Of a DNA stretch of 64,000 bases, positions 10,891 to 21,047 are shown in pieces (the first letter of the stretch is position 1; the number at the start of each line of letters is the position of its first letter). The stretch is from Rhynchopus sp. YZ270_cl-10 (Eukaryota; Euglenozoa; Diplonemea; Diplonemida; Diplonemidae), in contig OZ037847.1 in assembly GCA_964035575.1 (NCBI GenBank), positions 496,001 to 560,000 of the forward strand, read 5' to 3'. The notes under the pieces were generated by a model, which saw only the letters and a list, made by a program, of their open reading frames with translations, was not told the origin of the DNA and did no database searches. A program made the position numbers and the translations under genes.

Positions 10891-11077
10891 TTTGTATTTT
10901 CCGATACCCCGGAACACACCAGTTGTGGTTGAAAAAATAAAATAAAATTCCACTTCGGATGCGAGCCTTTTTAACTAAAACACACACACATCGCAAAAAC
11001 GGCGCAAAAATGGTTAAGATAAAATCTGTAAATAATGATGGAGTCATCCCTACCAGACCAAAGAAAGAAAAGCCTAT

Positions 11078-11110
11078 GAGATGAACCTAAGCCTCTCGAG
11101 CTTAGTCTGA
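11078..11110 (-). repeat. Hairpin family A
   Basis: GAGATGAACCTAAGC, loop CTCTCGA, GCTTAGTCTGA. A half copy (CTTTCTCTCGAACTTAGTCACCTT region) follows at 11151-11175. Confidence 0.65.
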
Positions 11111-11530
11111 TTAGATTACTTGATGTTTTGAACATTGGTTATTCATCAATCTTTCTCTCGAACTTAGTCACCTTGACCTCAAACATAAACGGACACACTC
11201 GAACGAGCAAGAAACAAAAAAAAAAAAATCGAGACAAACAATAGAATTCATGGAAAGTGGTGAGGGACAAAAAAAAAATCATGCAACAGTCGAGAGAAAA
11301 CGCCCTACCTTCCTTTTTAGGGGTTGGCCTGGACCCTCAATTATCATTTTTGTTTGAAAAAATTTTTGGAGTAAATCTCCATTTTTCTCCCCTCAACAAT
11401 ACATGGTCCGTCTTTATGATTTGGACAGAGGTACTCTGTTCTGTCTTCTTTCAGGGTTGTTGTTGTTGTTGTTGTTTTTTTTTTTTTTTGAAAAAGTTTG
11501 GACACTCGAATAGCATTAGTGTAGTATAGA

Positions 11531-11632
11531 CCACAGTAAGGTAGCAAAAGCCTTGCCTAACAAAGGCGGATTGGAAGCCGATGGCAGTTTTTTTTCTTAG
11601 GTTTTAGACGGGGCTTTTGCTATTTACTGTGG
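11531..11632. repeat. Palindromic element K
   Basis: CCACAGTAAGGTAGCAAAAG at the left; the right end inverts to CCACAGTAAATAGCAAAAG. About 20 bp terminal inverted repeat, 102 bp in all; no convincing target duplication next to it. Confidence 0.6.
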
Positions 11633-11937
11633 GCAAATAGAATAGGGGGGGGAAAAGAAATTAAGACCACAAAAAGCTGTTATCATTGTCCAATATTCTC
11701 TGTTCTGTTCTGTTCTTTGTCTCTCTTTTGTTTGTTTGTTTTTTTTTCGACTTCGCTCATGTGGAATCCAGGGGGGAAAAATACCCGAAAAGGGCGGCGA
11801 AAGCAAATTTTTGACTTGAAAATACAACCTCTCGTTGACAGTGTACAAAAAACAAAAAAAAAAAGAAGAAAAGAAAGGCAACAAAGAATTCGCACAAAAA
11901 GATGAAAAAAAATCAAAAAAAAAAAAAAAAAAATTGA

Positions 11938-11971
11938 AAAGTTGAAAACGCCTCAGGGGCTCGTACACTGT
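11938..11971 (-). repeat. Family D element, remnant
   Basis: AAAAGTTGAAAACGCCTCAG, then GGGCTCGTACACTG. Confidence 0.35.
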
Positions 11972-12946
11972 GAAAGAAAAGCAAAAAATGAGAGAGACGC
12001 AAGGTATTATATAGATCGTGACAACGCCCGATGTTGGACTCTACAAAACGGGGAAAATAACAAAAAAAAAAAGCGAACCTAGAACAACGCCTAGTATTTG
12101 AAAAGACTGCTCTTAGCATAAAAATAGCCCGTCTCGTCTTCTAAAAAAAGAAAAAAGTGACTGAAAGGAACGTGGAGATTGCAAAAAAAAAATGAAGGCA
12201 CCAACACTATTCCTATTTTTTTTCCTTCTAAAAAATCATAAAAAGAGAAAGGACAATTGGTTTGTTTGTCATTGAGAGCAAAGGTATGTACTCAATGTAG
12301 TTTGGTTTTTTTCTTTTCCTTCTTCTTTTTCGTTTCGTTTCGTTTTGTTTTGTTTTTTTGAAAACAATATTTTTTGTTACGCTTTGCTCTTCAGCCGATG
12401 CATAAGGCACAAAGCCATGTAACAATTTTTACCTCAGAGGCTGGCCGCTCTACCCTTCATTCTGCCCAGACAACCGTAGTATCCAGACATCAATTAAAGT
12501 CGGGGGAGAGGGACATTTTTTTTTGTTGTTGTTGTTGAAAAAAGGTTGAGGAAAAGCTTTCGGGATGCATTAGTAATGATTCGTATAGGGGATATTTGAT
12601 ATGGGAGATGGGAAGAATGGGAGATGGAAAGAAAAGAAGAAAAAGAAAAAAAGAGAAAAAAAAAATACGGGGCTCGGTAGAATTGCTTTTCTGCCAAAGA
12701 CAATAAGCTGGTTGTGCTTGATTTTCTTTCCCTATCTTTTTTTAAATTGGAGTGGAAAGTGTTGCCTACAAGCACTTTCAAAAAAAAAAATCTTTTTTTA
12801 TACCATGCATTCCGTCGATGCTCTTCTCATCGAGGTTTTCACATTATGTGTGCACAGTGTATTTCTTTAGAAAAAATCAATAAGAAATGATAAAATGTGC
12901 AGTGATATTATATCAAATACACGAGGGCGGTCTACCCCCCCCCGGT

Positions 12947-14293
12947 TTAGCTCGCTGCTGCGATGGTTGTTGTTTGTCTCATCAAATGACTTCTCAAGGA
13001 TTGGGATTGCGGTGAGATACCTCCTGTAAGGCCCTTCGATGCCTTGGTTGGGGTTTTTTCCTGAATGGTTTTGTGTTAGATGTGTATCATTCAATACTAT
13101 GAGTGAGATTGAACCTAAACGCCAATGAGCTCCGTCGGAGTCACAGCACACATTAGACTCAGGTCTCCAGCATACCTCTTCGCACGACTGCCAGGCGTCT
13201 TCCAGTTGAGAGTTCGTTGGCTGAACCAGGTCGGCTGCAGAATCGTACTTCGCGTAGTCAAACCCGGGTGCAAAGAACGGATGGGTCAAAATCTGTGTTT
13301 TTTTTTGATAGACAATCGCAGTACGGTGACCACGGTGAAGTAAATCACTGTGGTTTTTTTACTTTGTGGTTTCACCGTTGGTGAAACCATAAGTCAAATC
13401 ATTTGCTTTACCGTCGTGTGCCCACTTTGGGGTGAGGTCTATCCGAAATGTTTGAAGCCTTTTGAGCGTCATTTTAAAAAAACACAGATTGCGGTAAAAA
13501 GCCCTTTTCTTTTACATACCTCCTCAATGGAGATTCTCTCCGCAGGCTTGACTGCCATCATCCTTGCAAGCAGTGCCTTTGCGTTTTTCGAGAATTTACT
13601 GCTGATGCGGTACTTGCCACCCTCAATCATGTCGCAGAGCACTGCCATGGACTTATCCTCAAAGGGGAGGTACCCTGCGAGCATCGCGTACAGCACGACC
13701 CCGGAGGACCAGATGTCTGCACGCTTTCCGTCGTAGCCTGTTGCTGCGAAAACCTCTGGCGCCATGTAGTTTGGTGTGCCGCACTTTGTCTTGAGGAGCT
13801 GTGCGCTCTGCGACTCGCCGTTGGTTAGTCTGGAGAAGCCAAAGTCTGCAATGATGAGCTCGTCTGTTGGGTTGCGGAGGAGGAGGTTCTCAGGCTTCAG
13901 GTCGCGGTGTGCGATGCCCTGGTGGTGGAGGTAGGAAAGCCCGCTGATGAGGTGTTGGAAGTAGCGTCTTGCTCTGTCTTCTTTGAAGTACAGCGCCTTC
14001 ACAAGTGCGTCAAGCAAATCACCCCCATCAAAGAACTCCAACACCATATAAATGTTCTTCCCCGTCTGCAGCACATCATAAAGCTGCATGACGTTCGCAT
14101 GGTTGAGCAGCTTCATCACCGCAATCTCGCGCCGCAGGTGTTTCTCGTAGCTGGGGCGCTCGAGGCTTTCCTTCGCGATGATCTTGATTGCGAAGTGCTC
14201 GTTTGTGTTCGTGTCCGTCCCCATCTTCACCTTGCTGTAACTGCCATTACCGAGAAGCTTCCCCAGCTCGTATTGTCCGATCTTCTTTGGCAT
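12947..14293 (-). CDS. CAMK/SNF1-like (CIPK-like) protein kinase, 3 exons
   Basis: Serine/threonine kinase of the CAMK group; the activation-loop region (KCGTPNYMAPEV, GYDGKRADIWSSGVVLYAML) is closest in my memory to SNF1-related/CIPK kinases. Gly loop GNGSYSKV at 15-22, lysine 37, HRDLKPEN from 129, DFG 150-152, APE 178-180. Model: exons 14293-13520, 13292-13176, 13060-12947. Introns are 227 nt (GTATGT...CAG, phase 0) and 115 nt (GTATGC...CAG, phase 0). Splicing the first joins ISIEE to ILTHPFF, the expected end of a kinase domain. The product is then 334 residues with a short Ser/Thr/Gln-rich tail. The second intron is less sure: reading straight through stays open to 12867 and would instead end in a tail containing FDIIS. 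No calcium-sensor partner is in the window. Confidence 0.8.
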
Positions 14294-15713
14294 AGTAAAG
14301 GGAAGAGAAAAGAAGGGACAATGAAGGGGAAAGGTGCGTATCTGTATTTAAAATGGTGGAAAGACTATTTTGCAAATTTGCAGACTCCTAAGGGAGAAAA
14401 GGGGGAAAATTGCAACTTTCTTTTTGTTTTTGTGTTTGTATTTGATAATGTATTTGGGTGACCTCTCTATCACGCAAGTCGACAAGTGACATATCCATGT
14501 GCGTTCTAGGGGGAAAAGAACCCTTGCAATATTGTTGTATTCAACAATCACTGTACATCCATGTAAAGTGTATCACGTAGAAGCATTGTGTTTTTTTTAA
14601 AGGCACAACAAATAATTTTTGTTGTGTTTGGTGAAAAGAGGTATCTGGGGCACTAAATGGATTGCCCCCCTCCTCCTTCACCCTGGCTCATCATCAGATG
14701 ATTTCTCTTGGGACAGAAAGAAATTTGGGGAGGGAAACATATACCAACTACCAGCCCCGGATGAGCACAAAAAAGAAAACCCGAACAGCAACAAAGCCGA
14801 GCACCTCAAGCAAGTCACAACCGCATTTTTTTTTCCCCCCAACATTTTTTTTTTGTCAGTACCCCCTCAATATACTCGCCCTCCGTCCGCTACTGCGTTT
14901 CAGTGATGGCCCGCAACCACCTTTTTCTCCCCGTAGATCCACGCCCCGCCCGGCTAATGATACAAAAAAGAAAAAGAATCAAAATTAAATGTGAATTGCA
15001 CACATACAAAGATAGAGAACGTTGTGAAGACTCGACTGCAGAGGCACTGAATAAATAGTAGCCTAGCAAGCATAACACCACGTTCAACAGTAGCGCGTGG
15101 TGTTAAGCAGGAAGGACCAATTCTCTGTTTTAGTATCGAAAAAGCACCAACAGAAATATATCTGAAGGCTTCTCTCCCCCCCCATCCCGCACCCTCATCT
15201 CGAGTTTTGCCGTGCATCTCTCAGTTGGTTAGTGCAACATAGCGCAACACAAAAACAAAACAAACAAAAAATGCAAACATTTGTCAGAAAGAACACCTTC
15301 ATCGTTGTGTGGGAAAAGTGAGAAAGGGGAGGAGGGGCAAGTTGTGGTGTTTGGAGAAAAAGGTGACATTGTACAGAAAGGAAAACGCGTAAGTCTCTCT
15401 CTCGCGATTTTTGAAATATGTATGGGGCTTTCCCAGGACCAAACAGGGGGGGGCATTTTCTTGCAGTTGTGGTATAAAAAGCCCTCAAATTATGAAAACC
15501 GCGAAAGCAACATTTTTTTCGGGTTCGTGGATATGGGAGAGACGGTAACAAAAAAAACGAAGAAAAAAAAAAAAGATTGGGCGATCCGTTAGTTTGTGCA
15601 CAGCCGGGGTAATGTTTTTGTGTGAACTACAGTCAGATTGACGTCGTGCAATACATACTAACATAAAAAGTAGATGGGCTTTTTACACGGATGACATATT
15701 TTTAGAGAACTTT
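14294..15713. other. Intergenic gap, kinase to MBOAT
   Basis: No gene supported. Contains a perfect 10-bp-stem hairpin at 15073-15105 and A/T-rich sequence; no family A-D copy recognised. Confidence 0.55.
15073..15105. repeat. Hairpin, 10 bp stem
   Basis: TAACACCACG, 13-nt loop, CGTGGTGTTA. Single copy; role unknown. Confidence 0.5.
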
Positions 15714-17313
15714 TTACTCTTCCTTCTTCTTCTGTGGTGGCTTCGGGAGGACAGACGAGACTCCAATGAGAATCACCGAGATAACGTGCGGGATGAAGTA
15801 GAGGTTTCTCCACACCTGTAAAAGTAAGGGTGAATTGTTGTTTGCAAAAGTCTGACATACTCCAAGTGTCGTCCAAATTTCGTGGAACACAAACGGAATT
15901 CCAATGGTGTTGAGTCCAATGCCGGTGAAGACGTATGTAATCACGTCGTACAAGAACTTCGCGTTGTAGTGGATGAACCACGGGCGGATCTTCGAGCGCA
16001 CGCTGCGCATGACGAAGTGGAAGAGAGTTCCGGAGACGAAGAAGATGTAGAAACCGGGGTAGAATCCTGTTGGGTTTTGTGCAAGGTTTAGGGCTAGTGG
16101 ACAATTTTGAAAAACAAAGGTACATACCGTGCCAGAACGCCGACGTCATCTGTGTGACAAGCGTCTTGAGGTCGAATCCACGAAGGAACTTGGGGAACTT
16201 GTCCTGGTTGTCGGCCACCCTGATGTAGAAGACGTTCTTGAGCCAGTAGTTCACCCCCATGTTCCAGTTGTCGGTGACGGCCTTGAGGTTCTGGGCAGTC
16301 TCGACCATGAAGTAGTTTCCGTTGCTGCAGCCGTTCCACAAGTTACCCTCGGAGTCGACTGCCTCCTCGAACATGAGCACCCATGCGGTCGAGTCGGTCG
16401 GCTTGAAGTCCTTCTTCTTCCCGTTGTACGCAAGCCCCGACAGAATGCACGCAGAGTGGCACATGTACCACACAAAGAAGTACTTTGCACGGTGCAGCAT
16501 AATCGACCACCACACATAGATCAAACGAAGCGGGATACCCCATTCCAAAATCGACGGGTTCCCCGTGCCAAGCGGCTCAATGATGGCGGCAATAGGGATG
16601 TACGACAGCAGCACCTTGTTCATGAAGAGGATCACCAGCGACCCAAGGAACTTCCATGCGGCGGCTGCCTCTCTACCCGCGGGCACTTCCACCAATCCGT
16701 TCGACCAGTTTCTGTAGTTCCTGTACGCAAAGCAAGGACCGGCAACGTACGAAGGGAAGTAGAAGCAGTAGCTCATGAACTCCAGCAGGCTTGGGAAGAT
16801 CTCTGGGGTGATCTTGTCGTTGTCAAGCTCGGGGCCCCACTTCTTGTTGAAGACCCTGTTTTTGTCGTGCCCGTCGGACACAGCGAAGGCAGTGATCTGG
16901 AGTTTGACAGTCAGCACCATGTGCGCCATGGTGTAGTCAATGTTCCACTGCCCGTACTCATAGAAGTATGCGTACATGTGTGCGGCAGACATATGCAGGA
17001 AGGAGTACCCCAGCACGTAGAAGGGGTTTCTCGGGAAAAACTTCATCAAAAAGAAGCAAATGAGCGACGCCATGAGAGGGTGGATGGTGTCCTCAGCGAA
17101 GCAGATGACGCTGTAGGCCATTCCGATCCCGAGGGCGAAGATGTGGCGGGTGGTTCCTGCAGGAACGAACTTCCCGTGGATGTAGGCGAGGGGCAGCGAG
17201 AGCAGCATGCAAACGAGGAACTTGATCTGGTCATACTGAAGGCCACTTGCCTCGACCATTCCTCCGAAGAGCAGTTCATCCAACCCCAACGGGTCTTGAA
17301 GACCGAGCTTCAT
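15714..17313 (-). CDS. MBOAT-family lysophospholipid acyltransferase
   Basis: Membrane-bound O-acyltransferase, probably re-acylating lysophospholipids in the ER (Lands cycle; LPCAT3/MBOAT1-2/LPEAT type). Three exons: 17313-16128, 16066-15861, 15815-15714; introns of 61 nt (phase 1) and 45 nt (phase 0), both GTATGT...CAG. The second intron is a multiple of three and stays open, so it is inferred from splice signals and from restoring TLG-VWRNLYF. Product 497 residues, usual for the family. Many hydrophobic segments; NWNMGVNYWL carries the region of the conserved Asn, and SAFWHG-FYPGFY spans the first intron and holds the catalytic His. C-terminus KKKEE fits a KKxx ER-retrieval signal. The start at 17313 was chosen because a CAG acceptor lies 16 nt upstream; an open extension to 17517 has no family support. 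Confidence 0.9.
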
Positions 17314-17804
17314 AATGCCTATGTGATGCCTGGATGTGGTGGAATGTGACGATACGGGGGTAGGTACGACGCAATCGCAAGCAAAATGAACACCCTTTTT
17401 TGAAGTAGTTTTGTAAGCGACTCGCCATGCACATTGGGCTGCACAGCCCCATATCGAGACCAACGGGCCCGACATGAAGAACATGGAACAAACAACAAGG
17501 GATTTTTGCAGTAACACACTGTCGACGGCTCTTTTGCTATTAGCTGTTGGACATTATGGGGAGTGGGAGTGTGTTGTGTTACGGCAAATCAAACAAAAAA
17601 GAGTAGTTGCATAAAACGCATCTCCCTCGAGCTCATAGGGTGGGACACGAGTGGCCCGTACCGAAAGAGAACCCAACAAAAAGAGAATATAGGGAATAAA
17701 TGTGACTCTTGAACACACACATCTATGAACACTTTGTCCACACACTGCTCGCAACGTGGCAAGACGTGGAGGAAACATGGGGGGGAAAATGAAAAGTTTA
17801 GATA

Positions 17805-17839
17805 CGATGACCCTAAGCCTCTCGTGCTTAGTCACCTCG
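17805..17839 (-). repeat. Hairpin family A
   Basis: CGATGACCCTAAGC, loop CTCTCGT, GCTTAGTCACCTCG. The outermost pairs changed together (CG at the 5' end, CG at the 3' end). Confidence 0.75.
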
Positions 17840-17860
17840 ATCAAAGAAAAAAAAATGGTG

Positions 17861-17896
17861 AAGTTGATAATGCGAACGCCTCTGTGGACGGAGGTA
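17861..17896 (-). repeat. Family D element
   Basis: AAGTTGATAATGCGAACG, then CCTCTGTGGACGGAGG, which can form a short hairpin. Directly follows a family A copy. Confidence 0.5.
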
Positions 17897-18014
17897 TAAA
17901 ATGGTAGTTTTTTTAAATGTGGAGCTGATTGAAACGGTCTTTAGTTTAGACACCTCAAAGCAGTGAGCAAACTTCAGCAGGATGCAAGCACGTTAAAAAA
18001 CAAAACAAAACAAA

Positions 18015-18153
18015 AAATTTTTTGGGGGTGATCAGGTGTACTATTCTGCAACAAAATTCACAAACCAGGAAAATTTGTTCTTTTTTTGCGATTCGCATTT
18101 CGGGTTTTGCGAATTTTGTTCCAGAAACGTACTCATGATTACCCCAAAATTTG
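18015..18153. mobile_element. Palindromic element J, MITE-like
   Basis: About 50 bp inverted ends. Left: AATTTTTTGGGGGTGATCA, then GTACTATTCTGCAACAAAAT; the right end inverts to AAATTTTGGGGTAATCA, then GTACGTTTCTGGAACAAAAT. Total about 139 bp; no coding potential. Boundaries and target duplication are unclear because the ends run into A/T-rich sequence. Confidence 0.6.
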
Positions 18154-18290
18154 AAAGAAAAATCAAATTCACACGACACACAATGAACAATAGCCTGCGT
18201 AGCAAATTGTCCATTATTAGTTCCACACACATCACATACACACAACGGACCGAAACGAGAGATGGCCCGATTAGAAAAAACGCCACTGCA

Positions 18291-18350
18291 CAAAAAAATA
18301 GTGGAGTTCATCCTCGGGTGTCTACACTAATACAACCAAGTTTTCAAAAA
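18291..18350 (-). repeat. Dispersed repeat H, copy 1
   Basis: ATAGTGGAG, CATCCTCGG, then GTGTCTACACTAATAC and AGTTTTCAAAAAAA, shared with 27241-27298 in the same orientation. Downstream at about 18391 an inverse GTTTAGTGTAGAC could pair with GTCTACACTAA. Confidence 0.55.
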
Positions 18351-18727
18351 AAGAAAACACAGTTTTTTTTTACAATAATCTGTTGGTTTAGTGTAGACGC
18401 CGTTCAGACAGTCTTTACTCTACTTTTTTTTTACGCAGATTTTTCTTGTTTGCAGATTTTGTGTCACTTAGAGACAGAGGCTCCTACGCATTTCACAAGG
18501 AAACGGTAGTTATAACCTCAAAAATACAATAAAAAAAGGGGGGATATTTCTATTCGAATAATAGAAGAAGAGGATAATATTGAACAGAAAACGGCGAAAC
18601 GAAACACAGCAAGCTTTAGCACCACCTCAACGAGCCTCAACGAGTGAAAGACACCTGCAGATACCAGAAGACGCAAAAAAGAAGGCCAACCCGCTTAAAA
18701 GACGCGAACCCCTGAGCACTACACGAA

Positions 18728-19957
18728 TCACGCACGGGTCAGGCGGTACATACGGCTGTCATGCTCTGTGATGGGGTCCGTTGTGAACTGGCCCATCACC
18801 TGCTTGAGGTCCTTCTGGGTGTAGAGGTCACGCACCGACACGGAATCAGTCGCAGCAAACCCGAAGTTTGTGAGGTTGAGTGTCACAGGGGCGGTTGTGT
18901 TTGTGTTGCTGATGACGAGGGCTGCCTGGGTGTCCTCCCCAAGCACCTTGCCCCACGTCATGAAACCATCCTTCTCGACCACAAGACGTCCTGGGTGACC
19001 TGCCCACGTCTGCGACACAGACCGCACCTCCTTGTTGCTGATAATGTCCCACACACGGCTCACTGTTGTGTCGTTCGTCACGTCAAAACCAAGAATGAGT
19101 GGGCTAGAGGTGATAACCCAAGCAGAGAAGTGCGAGCGGTCCTCTTCATAGCTGGCAAGGTTCCCCACCTCAAGCATGTCGGGGTACGCCCACGAGCCGG
19201 GTCTGGACAGCGGGGTGTCCTTCAGGTATGGCAGCATCTTTTTCAGGTTCTTGTAGACGGAGGACCATTTGCTGCTGATGTCGCCGCTCACACGGTAGAA
19301 GTTGTAGGGGCAGTCCGACACACCGGAGTCCCCTTTGCATGGCGCGTCTCCTGTCGTCTGCCCAGGCACGGTGCCACCCCAGTGGCAGTTCTCGATCATA
19401 ACCGGCCGGCCTGTTGCGTTCAGCAGCTCCCCCCACTGTGTGAGGTTGCGGAACTGTCCACACCCATCCAGCTTGACGCCGTCGAAGCCGTACTCTGCGA
19501 CAGCCTTGGCGGACTGCTCCATGTGGAGCTGGATGTAGGTGTCGTTGGAAAAGTCTTTTTCGGCGCAAATACAGTTGTTCATATACCATCCCACCTTGAG
19601 ACCTTTGTTGTGTCCGAAGTCGGTCATCGACTTCATGTCTGGGAAGGATGCTGTGTTGATGATTGGATTGCCTGCAGCGTCGTGGAAGGAGTCGTTGTAA
19701 CCTAGTTTACAACCCTGCCAGTTGTCATCCAGGCCGACGTTGACAAAGCCTAGGTCCGCAATGCTTGTAGGTGTGCCGTCCACGGTGTGTGTGCGTGCTG
19801 ACACCGCAGACATGACGCCCTCCATCAACGTCTGGTTCACATGCCGTCCATAGCAATTCCACGACCGCCATCCCATCGGCGGGAGAAGCCCAATGCCATT
19901 GTCCACAGCAGACACTGTGCTTGCAAGCAGAACCATCGCTGGAATAGCGGAGCGCAT
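18728..19957 (-). CDS. Alpha-galactosidase, GH27 family, secreted
   Basis: Glycoside hydrolase family 27 enzyme that removes terminal alpha-galactose, likely extracellular or lysosomal. Start at 19957 gives 409 residues opening with a signal peptide (MRSAIPAMVLLASTVSA, cleavage near 17). GH27 landmarks: GLLPPMGWRSWNCYG at 22-37, the KLDGC nucleophile motif with Asp about 164, RPGSWAYPDMLEVG with the acid/base Asp about 260. The family's usual DDCW reads DDNW here. Several N-x-S/T sites (e.g. NQT, NDT, NLT) suit a secreted glycoprotein. The reading frame stays open upstream to 20107 but that part is a (GTT)n leader and repeat B, so it was not used as coding. A CAG lies about 30 nt before the ATG. 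Confidence 0.95.
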   Translation of the reverse strand: MRSAIPAMVLLASTVSAVDNGIGLLPPMGWRSWNCYGRHVNQTLMEGVMSAVSARTHTVDGTPTSIADLGFVNVGLDDNWQGCKLGYNDSFHDAAGNPIINTASFPDMKSMTDFGHNKGLKVGWYMNNCICAEKDFSNDTYIQLHMEQSAKAVAEYGFDGVKLDGCGQFRNLTQWGELLNATGRPVMIENCHWGGTVPGQTTGDAPCKGDSGVSDCPYNFYRVSGDISSKWSSVYKNLKKMLPYLKDTPLSRPGSWAYPDMLEVGNLASYEEDRSHFSAWVITSSPLILGFDVTNDTTVSRVWDIISNKEVRSVSQTWAGHPGRLVVEKDGFMTWGKVLGEDTQAALVISNTNTTAPVTLNLTNFGFAATDSVSVRDLYTQKDLKQVMGQFTTDPITEHDSRMYRLTRA

Positions 19958-21047
19958 TGTGTTGGTTGTTGTTGTTGTTGTTCTGAGTGTTACGGTGGTG
20001 TGATGTGGAGGTAATGAAGGGGAAGTATTGAGGGCAAGAAAGTTGACTTGAAATACTGTACCTTGGTACAATGACCGGATGCACCGGGGGGTGGACACCC
20101 CAACCATGCAGTCCTACATCCATTTCGTGGTTTACATCTTATAAAGAAAAGGTTTTTTTGGGGTCGTTTTTTTTGAAGTATTGGCATAACCTGGCTTCAG
20201 AGAAGGGGGGAAAAAAAACATGGCTCGTTGCATACATTGTGACCCGAAGGGAAAAGGTGGGTTTTGGTTTTTTTTTGCACAATAACTTTTGAAAAGATGA
20301 AAGCGCTCCAAAACCCTGTCCTAGCGTAGCCCTTGGAATATGAGAAAAAGTAACGAGGCAACTTTTTTTTTTGCGTCTGCCCTCCCCCATTCCCACCCCA
20401 CTCTCTTGCTTCGAACAACCCCGCCAATACAGAGAGACAAAAGGAAGCAACAGACAAAGCACTACAACACACACAAAAAAAATGGGCTTTGTTTGTGTGC
20501 TCAAAGACCACGTTCCCCCCCACCCTCTCGAGACTCAAAGAGCTAAGTTTGAATCAGGCAACATGCACACATTGGGCCATATTCCCTACCTTTTCGGGAA
20601 ATACCCAAAAAAGAAAAAAAAGGCTGAATTCACACACACACACACCCGACCCCCTTCCCCAGAATGGCACGATCTCGCTTTGTCACTCATTTCTATTTGG
20701 TATATTTCGACCGCCCTTGAGAAGCCCCAGTGAACTACACATATCACCAGCCTTTTTTTCCCCCACATTTTTCTTTTTTCATCACCGTTCTTTTCTATTT
20801 CATATTTTCTCCCCATTTTCCCCTCGATATCACCACTTTTTTGATGATCGTAATTTGTTTTTTTTTTTTTTTTTTTGCTTTTTTTTTTGGAACAGGGCTG
20901 TCTGCAGCGAGAAGGGGTCAGTATTGTATGTAACAAAAGGGTTTTCAGACAGAGAGGGGGTATACTTTTTCTTGGGGGGGACTGAGGGTATAAGGCGAGA
21001 GAAGGCTTTCGGGAGTAAAATCTCCAAAAAAAAAAAAGAAGAAAAAA
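19958..21047. other. Intergenic gap, alpha-galactosidase to formin
   Basis: No gene seen. Begins (next to the alpha-galactosidase start) with a (GTT)n run and SINE-like repeat B; the rest is T- and A-rich with (CA)n near 20633. Confidence 0.6.
20041..20139 (-). repeat. SINE-like family B, long copy lacking core
   Basis: GTTGACTTGAAATAC, then directly TGTACCTTGGTACAATGACC, GCACCGGGGGGTGGAC, CCAACCATGCAGTCCTACAT, CCATTTCGTGGTTTACATCT. Both ends are present; the internal CTCTCGTG segment is absent. Confidence 0.8.

Larger units (their letters stand above)
8301..10921. mobile_element. Foldback-like non-coding element, 2.6 kb
   Basis: The left end starts TGGTGTGTTCCGGGGTATCG and the right end is its inverse (CGATACCCCGGAACACACCA), both followed inward by AAATACAAATTTTCA. 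The element is flanked by a 5 bp direct repeat GTTGT (8296-8300 and 10922-10926). Inside the ends lie long arrays of a 10-11 bp unit (CTTCACAACT), in both directions: 8343-8402 forward, 8421-8487 inverted, 10652-10700 and 10735-10812 forward, with degenerate inverted units at 10826-10890. Arrays of short tandem repeats within inverted ends are the hallmark of Foldback elements. The interior has no recognisable transposase; the longest frame (9147-9620, 157 codons) matches nothing I know. Confidence 0.75.
10927..12946. other. Gene-free zone, part 3
   Basis: No gene supported. Holds family A copies near 11.1 kb, a palindrome at 11531-11632, a family D remnant near 11.94 kb, (GTT)n and T/A runs. 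Confidence 0.6.
17314..18727. other. Intergenic gap, MBOAT to alpha-galactosidase
   Basis: No gene seen. Carries a family A hairpin, a family D element, palindrome J (18015-18153) and repeat H copy 1 (18291-18350). Confidence 0.6.

Noticed and set aside
11916-11933. A-runs as retroposon poly(A) tails
   Set aside because: A and T runs of this length occur throughout all gaps without an attached element or target duplication.
12867-12946. Kinase tail ending FDIIS (CIPK NAF-like motif)
   Set aside because: Only the five-residue match supports it; the spliced alternative uses consensus sites and stops at 12947. Kept as an alternative only.
14619-14988. Two overlapping plus-strand frames of about 100 codons
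   Set aside because: Low-complexity, no motif, opposite to all genes.
16129-17349. A 406-codon open frame on the plus strand
   Set aside because: It is the reverse of the MBOAT gene; the Val/His-rich composition is that of antisense GC-rich coding DNA, with no family motif.
17314-17517. N-terminal extension of the MBOAT protein
   Set aside because: Open but without family similarity, and a CAG acceptor lies between it and the chosen start.
19958-20107. N-terminal extension of alpha-galactosidase
   Set aside because: It would place a family B repeat and a (GTT)n run before the signal peptide; the Met at 19957 begins a proper signal peptide.
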